Positions 62,101 through 64,000 of a DNA stretch of 64,000 nucleotides are shown piece by piece (within the stretch, counting starts at the first letter, position 1; each line of letters starts with the position of its first letter). Source of the DNA: Ischnura elegans (lineage: Eukaryota > Arthropoda > Insecta > Odonata > Coenagrionidae). The position numbers were made by a program, and so were the translations under genes. Location: NCBI RefSeq assembly GCF_921293095.1, contig NC_060259.1, positions 25,613,812-25,677,811 on the forward strand. The letters are read 5' to 3'. The notes under the pieces are model-generated. The model was given only the letters and a program-made list of their open reading frames with translations, had not been told where the DNA came from and did not search any database.

Positions 62101-63843
62101 TAAATCTACGACGTGGTTATTATCCTACGGCGCTGAGATTGCCCCGATTGTTGTTCAATCTCTTGGGAAAGCTCATGCCATTTGCCTGTCGTGTTTTGCC
62201 TTAAAATTTTCCACGGCTGCAATTCTATTGCAATACTCCTGCGAGAGCTTTTAAACAAAATTTTTCGTGAGTAGGACAAGCAACGTAGAGCGATGGCGTA
62301 TGCAAAGAGAGGATTGGAACTCTTTCTACTCCCTCTTATGCCGCCGCAGTTATCAAAATTTCCTTTTTCAAATAGTACTGAAAGAGGACATTTCGATAAC
62401 TGTCGAAATTCCAGGTATACGTCTGCAACACCTCACGATAGGATAAAAAAATGTCGCAAAATTTTTTTTCTTTATAGCTTCGATCCTCAAAATAGGGGTG
62501 CGCGTCTTACACGTGTGCGCCTCTAACACAAGCTTATACGGTATTTTCATAAGCTGGATAAGCTGTTTTTTCATAGTAAAGTCAGACACACATACCTATT
62601 CTGGATCACAATTTTTAGAAGTAATTCTAGGAAAAATACAGTTGTATCCTCATCATATGTGGTACCTTGACCGTCTGGTCCATGGGAAGCAAAGATGAGA
62701 GCCTAAGAAAAAATAATGAACAAATTCAAGAATTTATTTTTCACAAAACAAAGCTTTAACTGACTTTTAAAAACAATCACAAAATATGCATACCTTGACA
62801 AGTTCCAACAAAGAATCTAAACGCAGAAATTTGGACTCTGTAATGAGCTGCTCAATGTGACACTCTTGTATACATGCCTGAGCTTTCTTGATATTTTCTT
62901 CATCCTCAGGAGATGGAACTTTGGCATTCGCAGGATCTGTTATGTGGAATAAGATTTTGAAATTGGGAGAATGCCATGAATTGAAACAAACATCTACATC
63001 ACATCACAACATAACATCACAAAGCTAAAAAAATATAGCCTTGATTCTAAAAACACCTCTTTTATTTTTCACACATTTGTAACACCACATTCTAAGAACA
63101 ATTACTTAAACAAAGGATAAGAGAATAATAGCACTCCCCTATGATTGCTCCTTGGGCCAGAGGTTGAAATTTTGACGTGAAGTGAGAAGAAATGGAATGA
63201 AATATTATGCAAATTGATACAGTATTCATGAATTGGAAGTTTAATAATTCTCGGATTACATGAGCAGTCAGATGCAGGGAGGGACAAGAGGGAGGTGGCC
63301 CAAAAAATCAATAGTATTCAATGCTTTGTGGAGATTTTAAGTTTGCATGATTTTGCATTGCATTCTAGATTAATCTCTCAGAGTTAGAAGAGTGATTCTA
63401 CAATTTTTACGGGAAACAGGCCTTCACAGAAAAGCAGATGAATTTCGCTTTTTGTTGCAGCTTCATTTTTTTTAATTAATGACATATTAACCCAATTTTT
63501 ACTTTTAAAAGGCAATAGCAAAGATGATAAAAAAGGGACTTTGAAAATGACCATTTGATCCACAAAATATAAATTCACAAACGCTCAAAGCTATCATCTT
63601 CACAGTGCCTGAATATCTATCGCTGGAAAAATCCCTCAGGAGGGTATTACTCTTGACAAGGACAATAAACAACATAATACAGTAGACAAAGAGCATGGAT
63701 TAGAGGAAATCATTTCATAACAAACCTGGGGACAGAGCTATGTAGGAATACAGGGAACTAAAAAGAGATGTATCAGTCTTCTGATATGGTGTTTCTTCCC
63801 TGAGAAGTGGTATCTTGCCACTCGGTTCAATGAAGTCATCAGC
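17099..63843 (-). CDS. GBF1: GBF1 (Golgi-specific brefeldin A-resistance GEF), C-terminal part, whole gene span
   Basis: GBF1 exchanges GDP for GTP on ARF at the cis-Golgi and ER-Golgi intermediate compartment, allowing COPI coat recruitment. Sixteen exons read well on the minus strand and are listed one by one; a seventeenth is a candidate. Together they encode roughly 900 residues, homologous to the part of the human protein downstream of the Sec7 domain, including the HDS regions and the Ser/Pro-rich tail. The order, spacing and wording match human GBF1 across all folded blocks, and every junction keeps phase. The catalytic Sec7 domain and the N-terminal DCB/HUS domains must lie beyond position 64000. 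Introns range from under 100 bases to about 6 kb and hold nearly all the transposons of the right two thirds of the window. The gene looks intact as far as it goes. Confidence 0.9.
18300..19039. other. Intron stretch with no supported feature
   Basis: A minus-strand frame of 118 codons (18327-18683) has no family resemblance I recognise and no clean splice context. The T-rich part after 18550 looks like repeated DNA but I could not define ends. Confidence 0.35.
19040..19170 (-). mobile_element. pogo/Tigger-like right end (solo)
   Basis: Ends at 19170 with CCCAGGTTCCACTG followed by TA, the inverted form of a CAGTGGAACCTGGGTAATTC terminus. Words of the type AATTAAAGAA and GAATTATCC lie next to it. 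No matching left end is present, so it is a truncated copy. Confidence 0.55.
19560..20142 (-). mobile_element. pogo/Tigger-like element, left end eroded
   Basis: The right end at 20142 reads GAATTATCCAAGTTCCACTG followed by TA. Internal words GGATAATC / GATTATCC recur near 19630-19670 and 20035-20105, as expected near both ends of such elements. The left terminal CAGTGGAAC is not visible. Confidence 0.55.
20210..20270 (-). CDS. GBF1: GBF1 exon, tail
   Basis: Acceptor CTGTTAACAG|CCTC, donor ACTCAAG|GTAAGC. In phase it encodes PQIVPVTVLHSSSWTSTVTQ. If the donor is not used, the frame reads on through two more sense codons to TAA, and an AATAAA overlaps the stop on the minus strand (20198-20203), so this could also be an alternative last exon. 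Confidence 0.7.
20280..21530. other. Intron stretch without recognised feature
   Basis: AT-rich, no coding resemblance, no paired ends. A short ATTATTATTGTTATT run lies near 20713. Confidence 0.4.
21579..23270 (-). pseudogene. LINE reverse transcriptase domain
   Basis: Family motifs in order: KARKAVGVDSIPCELLKNLG, DQFGFRKGKSTRDAI, ACFVDFEKGFDRVNW, GVRQGCPLSPLLFNVYAEEM, TFADDQALIS (the FADD catalytic box) and a C-terminal ALYGAETWTLRKEDERRLEA. One frame runs through but is interrupted by in-frame stops at about 23271, 22518 and 22293. The CPLSPLLFN and FADD boxes are intact, so the copy is fairly young but dead. Confidence 0.85.
23271..24686 (-). pseudogene. LINE endonuclease domain
   Basis: Exonuclease-endonuclease-phosphatase fold: NVGTWNVRTMMRAGKLENI (catalytic Asn), DILGLCEVRW (catalytic Glu), VMGDWNASVGDG (the GDxN motif) and DSDHNLVLMKCNV (the SDH motif near the end). 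The reading frame changes twice, near 24014-24024 and near 23778-23785, so two frameshifts are present. The upstream Lys-rich stretch likely precedes the true domain start. Confidence 0.8.
24856..25674. other. Intron stretch without recognised feature
   Basis: No supported coding region or paired ends between the LINE 5' end and the GBF1 donor at 25674. Confidence 0.4.
25675..26013 (-). CDS. GBF1: GBF1 exon, Ser/Pro/Thr-rich tail
   Basis: Acceptor GTCTCATAG|ATGGTG, donor TATTTG|GTAAGT. It encodes exactly 113 codons of low-complexity Ser/Thr/Pro-rich tail starting VNTSIGNPPKLTRLGTEGG (after Met), with VQSHPDPPHPQVSPLTTLGL near the end. Human GBF1 also ends in a Pro/Ser-rich region of this sort. 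Here Met is internal, not a start. Confidence 0.8.
26695..27178. mobile_element. MITE with CCACGTGG-rich ends
   Basis: The left end at 26695 reads CCCAGTGAGAAATGGGTGGT and continues GGAATCCACGTGGA; the right end at 27178 is its inverted partner over about 34 bases with one difference. CACGTG, mostly as CCACGTGG, occurs five times close to the ends (three left, two right). AAGA abuts both sides, which may be chance. There is no coding capacity. The superfamily is unclear. Confidence 0.7.
27374..29056 (-). mobile_element. Tigger (pogo) DNA transposon, broken
   Basis: TA lies at 27372-27373 and 29057-29058. The ends are inverted repeats starting CACCCATGTCTCGTATAGCG, about 23 bp and identical. 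Words of the type GCGCTATACGA recur near the left end. The interior carries a decayed Tigger transposase on the minus strand. It lies in the GBF1 intron 26014-31821. Confidence 0.85.
27873..28513 (-). pseudogene. Tigger transposase (CENP-B HTH plus DDE), broken
   Basis: The likely start is the ATG at 28513 (MASFPPRSLRPSAS). A CENP-B-type helix-turn-helix is visible as INLEEELKEVNCFENGERQS with NIARKF. The DDE part (27873-28133) reads FKRQAGIFSAAISGEYASVD, then LPQPVFSVDETILFWKRM with the first catalytic Asp, and GSGFKAFKD. Stops and frame changes separate the two parts. Confidence 0.8.
29057..31821. other. 2.8 kb intron stretch without recognised feature
   Basis: No element ends, coding motifs or exons with matching phase were found on either strand. 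The open frame 30783-31124 (plus) is Lys/Gln-rich and shows no family resemblance. Confidence 0.4.
31822..31894 (-). CDS. GBF1: GBF1 exon, tail
   Basis: Acceptor TATTGCAG|TCAG, donor GGACAG|GTGAGG. In the phase set by the previous exon it encodes QPTTKDSSDSPQFSHVPVFT and HSGQ. Other frames contain a stop or give unlikely sequence. Confidence 0.72.
32661..32790 (-). CDS. GBF1: GBF1 exon, start of disordered tail
   Basis: Acceptor AATATATAG|TTGAG, donor CCAGAG|GTAAGG. It encodes EQHSKLTEGDAVPLPFEGD and a Ser/Pro-rich QQPSSPPGTPSLQ. There is no close human counterpart, but composition, phase at both ends and splice sites fit. Confidence 0.75.
34200..35492. repeat. Large inverted repeat with about 151-bp tandem units
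   Basis: The left arm (about 34200-34838) and right arm (about 34963-35492) are inverted, nearly identical copies around a spacer of about 124 bases. Each arm is built from tandem units of about 151 bp, marked by CACCTCGCGGGTTTGCTCC on the left (near 34435, 34586 and 34738) and its complement on the right (near 35090 and 35240). The outermost 130 bases of the two arms, ending in AAAATTAATTTCCCAAGACC, differ at only a few positions. Frames of about 69 codons recur on both strands, but 151 is not a multiple of three, so they are not coding. Confidence 0.85.
36610..36745 (+). repeat. Module shared with 61613-61735
   Basis: GACC(C/T)CCAGAAACT, then GAAAAAGGTCAGT, then GAAACACGTT and GTAGCTTGATATTTT align in order with the second copy at roughly 75 percent by eye. 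The two copies sit in different TA-flanked elements. Confidence 0.55.
37987..38152 (-). CDS. GBF1: GBF1 exon
   Basis: Acceptor TTTTTTGCAG|TATGAG, donor CCTCTG|GTTGGT. It encodes YEAIPESLKNMLLVMDAAKV and TWDRINTFLPSLKEELFK, matching human EAIPESLKNMLLVMDTAEIF and ERIDCFLPHLRDELFK. The donor GTTGGT is weak, but it makes the phase fit the next exon. The folded part of the protein ends here. Confidence 0.92.
39426..39719 (-). pseudogene. piggyBac transposase fragment
   Basis: The frame reads ELETWLGLLLHMGAIRVNTI, then SELVRVPIFRDKMCRDRFLG and MMQAVHFSTN, matching the piggyBac pattern of a small hydrophobic helix, PIFRxxMxRxRF and LHFSxN. The catalytic part is absent. Similar residues can be followed a little upstream (about 39720-39850) with stops. 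Confidence 0.75.
39915..40310 (+). repeat. Internal direct repeat, copy 1
   Basis: Shared words with copy 2 in order: GTGTTGCATA, GATTAATATGTTA, TTTTTATGAAAA, GTAATTGA, GAGAAA and GCACATAA, then ATGAATAAATTAAAAA. Confidence 0.6.
40444..40860 (+). repeat. Internal direct repeat, copy 2
   Basis: Second copy of the segment at 39915-40310, about 530 bases downstream, in the same orientation, inside the same piggyBac. Confidence 0.6.
42395..42508 (-). CDS. GBF1: GBF1 exon
   Basis: Acceptor CTTTGCAG|GTCTTT, donor CTATTG|GTAAGT. It encodes VFLHHLSPLLSLPTFTALW and LDFMDKYMHAEKSDLL, matching human VFLQHLSPLLSLSTFAALW and LDFMDKYMHAGSSDLL. Exactly 38 codons. Confidence 0.95.
42509..43684. other. Intron stretch without recognised feature
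   Basis: No exon, motif or paired ends could be supported here. Confidence 0.4.
43685..46220. mobile_element. pogo-like element, 2.5 kb
   Basis: TA lies at 43683-43684 and 46221-46222. The left end CAGTGGAAGCCTGGTTTTGT and the right end, inverted CAGTAGAAGCCTGATTTTAT, match at 17 of 20. TTTGCGAGT-type words recur near both ends (about 43733 and 46165). A plus-strand frame of 139 codons (45028-45447) shows no resemblance to a transposase. It lies in the GBF1 intron 42509-46393. Confidence 0.7.
46394..46591 (-). CDS. GBF1: GBF1 exon
   Basis: Acceptor CTTTTAAG|GTGAGA, donor TCTAAG|GTAAGG. It encodes VRMSAITYLQRGLLFHDLQ and WESCFNQVLFPLLTKLLEP, then GIEETRMRAATVLSK. Human: VRMQALTYLQRALLVHDLQ and WESCFNKVLFPLLTKLLE. 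Exactly 66 codons. Confidence 0.95.
47553..47735 (-). CDS. GBF1: GBF1 exon
   Basis: Acceptor GTTGGCAG|TTATTG, donor CGACAA|GTGAGT. It encodes LLDLMHTLHTRTAQIFRWW and WCPLLQGMARLCCDSRRQ, matching human LLDLMHTLHTRAASIYSSW and WCPLLQGIACLCCDARRQ. Exactly 61 codons, phase 0 at both ends. Confidence 0.95.
48666..48868 (-). CDS. GBF1: GBF1 exon, basic Ser-rich linker
   Basis: Acceptor CACTACAG|ATGAA, donor TTCAG|GTACTT. It encodes an Arg/Lys/Ser-rich linker with several likely phosphorylation stretches, then DESDSEELPGSYHQVSIQ. Human GBF1 has a similarly basic linker followed by EGVPASYHTVSLQVSQ. Likely disordered; low conservation outside the end is expected. Confidence 0.85.
49928..50153 (-). 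CDS. GBF1: GBF1 exon
   Basis: Acceptor TTTATAG|GTTGGT, donor TGGAA|GTAAGT. It encodes VGREGEIQPLQVRPVPGNQF, then HDPYSLVKCCESLAFLVRDL and NCVHCIRTFVEASLNG; human has LKCVESLSFIVRDAAHITP and LRIFVEASLNG. It ends in phase 1. Confidence 0.93.
50724..51388. mobile_element. Short non-autonomous hAT element
   Basis: GTAGATTA occurs directly on both sides (50716-50723 and 51389-51396), a perfect 8-bp target duplication. The left end TAGGGATGGTCGGATC pairs with the inverted right end CAGGGATGGATGGATC. GGATCTGAAAAT-type words recur near both ends. At 665 bp it has no coding capacity. Confidence 0.85.
52000..52081 (+). mobile_element. Short LINE-like 3' tail
   Basis: The sequence CCCAATCTCACCCAATAAAG is followed by ACGTATTATTATTATT, looking like the 3' end of a CR1/Jockey-type LINE with its ATT tail. 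The tail continues after the pogo-like insert at 53355, so the insert split it. Confidence 0.45.
52082..53354. mobile_element. pogo-like element, 1.27 kb
   Basis: TA lies at 52080-52081 and 53355-53356. The left end CAGTGGAACTTGGTTAGTGC pairs with the right end ...GTACTAAACAGGTTCCACTG. TTAGTACG or close variants recur at least six times near the ends. It lies 86 bases from the GBF1 exon at 53441 and has no visible transposase. Confidence 0.78.
53441..53646 (-). CDS. GBF1: GBF1 exon
   Basis: Acceptor TTTTCAG|GTACC, donor ATACTG|GTTTGT. It encodes an acidic Ser/Gly-rich start, then RTCTSDSELYSSPGNTRSNH and a His/Ser-rich stretch, ending SSGGWIL. Human GBF1 has RGYTSDSEVYTDHGR and NSGWLVVG in the same place. 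The correct frame differs from the longer methionine-started frame over the same bases. Confidence 0.85.
53647..54676. other. Intron without recognised feature
   Basis: No motif, paired ends or extra exon could be supported. Confidence 0.4.
54677..54899 (-). CDS. GBF1: GBF1 exon
   Basis: Acceptor GTTTCAG|GTGTTG, donor CCAAG|GTGGGT. It encodes LQSLRMLLLLKSQTLARISR then QIAYGLFDILKTSAANIHSD and DWSIIFTLLECVGAG, nearly word for word human GBF1. It ends in phase 1. The open frame runs on past the donor but the continuation has no family resemblance. Confidence 0.93.
54900..56281. other. Intron stretch, mostly unrecognised
   Basis: A possible single end of a Tigger-like element (CAGTAGACTCTCATTGATAC, near 55228) is present, with GTTATTACAAAG and GTAATTACAAAG words beside it, but no partner end or flanking TA was found. 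The rest shows nothing supportable. Confidence 0.35.
56282..57540 (-). mobile_element. LINE reverse transcriptase fragment (CR1/Jockey type), split by an insert
   Basis: Minus-strand homology runs on both sides of the insert at 56419-57231. The upstream part (57232-57540) decodes in shifting frames to the YLGV-type region and ends with a block before LNKIQ. The downstream part (56282-56418) gives KKAVWFLKNHKGHTDSITQM and LGWEPLETRRQRARLRLL, the usual C-terminal block of such reverse transcriptases. The catalytic part is missing. The element is 5'-truncated. Confidence 0.75.
56419..57231. mobile_element. pogo-like MITE inserted in the LINE
   Basis: TA lies at 56417-56418 and 57232-57233. The ends are inverted repeats CAGTGAGTCCTCGATCTACG and CAGTGAGTCCTCGTTTAACG, continuing TCAC. 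AACGTCA-type words recur at both ends. There is no transposase. Removing the 813 bp and one TA leaves the LINE reading LNKIQKKAVWF without a gap. Confidence 0.85.
57700..57859 (-). CDS. GBF1: GBF1 exon
   Basis: Acceptor TTTTTCAG|GGAT, donor CCTGTG|GTAAGT. It encodes DRVGCIWQGVRDHIYSLL and VVGLLRLASALMRREDMS, matching human DRVGCVWQTVRDHLYHL and VVGLLRLAIRLLRREEIS. The intron upstream (57860-62595) holds a complete hAT and a pogo-like element. Confidence 0.93.
58135..60240 (-). mobile_element. hAT element with BED/CGGBP1-like zinc finger
   Basis: CTAATGAG occurs directly on both sides (58127-58134 and 60241-60248), a perfect 8-bp duplication. The left end TAGAGGTCGGTGAA pairs with the inverted right end TAGAGGTCTTTGAA. 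The minus strand carries a zinc finger fragment (58440-58735). A GC-rich part around 59400-59850 includes the palindrome CGCCGTGGTCACCACGGCG. It lies in the GBF1 intron 57860-62595. Confidence 0.82.
58440..58735 (-). pseudogene. BED/C2H2-type zinc finger of a hAT transposase or CGGBP1-like protein
   Basis: The frame reads LCKVCGKRFEFERCEMLLKH, then INSDTHKHAKERGPAKRQLS, giving C-x2-C ... H-x6-H. After an in-frame stop it continues with ATTEAFLKALFSVEKLHNPK and ILEWLS, the pattern that follows the finger in CGGBP1-like hAT proteins (a helix with AF, then EK, then NP). Known CGGBP1-like proteins bind CGG-rich DNA; this copy is broken by at least one stop. Confidence 0.65.
60249..60709. other. 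Intron stretch without recognised feature
   Basis: AT-rich, no supported motif or paired ends. Confidence 0.4.
61613..61735 (+). repeat. Module shared with 36610-36745
   Basis: Second copy of the module described at 36610-36745. It lies just before the Harbinger MITE. Confidence 0.55.
61804..62099. mobile_element. PIF/Harbinger MITE, 296 bp
   Basis: TTA lies at 61801-61803 and 62100-62102. The ends are perfect 39-bp inverted repeats starting GGCCCCTTGCACACACACCG and continuing ATTTTGGACGGCCGGTAAA. The interior repeats (G)CCGGT(A/G)-type words, including GCCGGCGCCGGC. Its perfect ends suggest it is one of the youngest insertions in the window. Confidence 0.88.
62596..62702 (-). CDS. GBF1: GBF1 exon
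   Basis: Acceptor TTTCTTAG|GCTC, donor AATAG|GTATGT. It encodes GTTYDEDTTVFFLELLLKIV, matching human ETYDEEDAAFCLEMLLRIV. It ends in phase 2. Confidence 0.9.
62794..62936 (-). CDS. GBF1: GBF1 exon
   Basis: Acceptor CATAACAG|ATCC, donor CAAG|GTATGC. It encodes a block with KKAQACIQECHIEQLITESK and FLRLDSLLELVK, corresponding to human ALECIKQCDPEKMITESKFL. The upstream phase 1 is completed here as Asp. Confidence 0.9.
62937..63725. other. Intron without recognised feature
   Basis: No element ends or coding motif could be supported here. Confidence 0.4.
63726..63843 (-). CDS. GBF1: GBF1 exon (first in window)
   Basis: Acceptor TCTCTAG|GCTGAT and donor CCCCAG|GTTTG. It encodes ADDFIEPSGKIPLLREETP and onward, matching human VEDFVDPNGKISLQREETP after Sec7. 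It starts in phase 0 and ends in phase 1. Confidence 0.88.
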
Positions 63844-64000
63844 CTAGAGAGAAAAATTATAAAATATATAATCAAATATTACTCCTAAGGTTCTGCTAAA
63901 GCTAAAGTTATTCATTCAGTATCTACAGAAATAGTCCCTTATAGCTCATTTTCAGGAAATGAAATACTTCCAACTTTTCTAGGACCCAGCACCAGGTAAC

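Larger units (their letters stand above)
60710..62541. mobile_element. TA-flanked element with CCGTATAAGC ends (pogo/Tigger-like)
   Basis: TA lies at 60708-60709 and 62542-62543. The left end CCGTATAAGCGCGTGTAAGA pairs with the inverted right end CCGTATAAGCTTGTGTTAGA, both continuing GGCGCAC. GTGCGCCTCTTACAC-type words recur on both sides. No transposase is seen. It contains the MITE at 61804-62099 and the module at 61613-61735. Confidence 0.72.

Noticed and set aside
1-64000. CRISPR arrays, operons, ribosome binding sites or rRNA genes
   Set aside because: No spaced direct repeats of CRISPR type and no prokaryotic gene layout or rRNA sequence; the DNA is clearly eukaryotic.

Overview
The window is a stretch of an animal genome, most likely an arthropod and probably an insect. 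The evidence is a spliced host gene with short exons and multi-kilobase introns, an arthropod-type transposon load (piggyBac, pogo/Tigger, hAT, PIF/Harbinger, Helitron, an RTE-like LINE and a Bel/Pao retroelement), and no bacterial-style gene packing. No search was run; names rest on reading motifs, splice sites and terminal repeats.

Host genes. (1) On the minus strand, about 17.1 to 63.8 kb, lies the C-terminal part of GBF1 (garz in flies), the large Golgi ARF guanine-nucleotide exchange factor. I read 16 exons with GT/AG borders and matching phases, plus one candidate terminal exon. The DCB, HUS and Sec7 regions must lie beyond position 64000. (2) On the plus strand at 4950-5403 is a three-exon gene for a PCNA-associated factor (PCLAF/PAF15) of 98 residues, with a PIP box and a possible E2F site upstream. 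It lies about 12 kb beyond the GBF1 3' end, so the two genes converge.

Mobile DNA. Left part: a Bel/Pao fossil at the window edge (1-about 1008), an unclassified inverted-repeat element with internal 115-120 bp repeats (1009-3514), a foldback (6193-6436), a truncated Helitron (6492-7681), a hairpin MITE (8463-8568), a piggyBac (9257-11390), a SINE-like piece, a LINE 3' end and a relic of an unrecognised multicopy protein. GBF1 introns, read upward in coordinate: an RTE-like LINE (21531-about 24855), a MITE rich in CACGTG (26695-27178), a Tigger (27374-29056), a nest of hAT-like around pogo-like around a large inverted repeat (33372-37846), a Harbinger with a piggyBac inside (38381-42248), pogo-like elements (43685-46220, 52082-53354, 56419-57231, 60710-62541), a short hAT (50724-51388), a hAT with a BED/CGGBP1-like zinc finger (58135-60240), and a Harbinger MITE nested in a pogo-like element (61804-62099).

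How it fits together. The exons of GBF1 are clean and in frame while its introns have taken up most of the insertions; one intron (38153-42394) is almost entirely transposon. Several insertions are nested, which gives relative ages. The large inverted repeat at 34200-35492 would be transcribed as part of the GBF1 pre-mRNA and could fold into a long hairpin.
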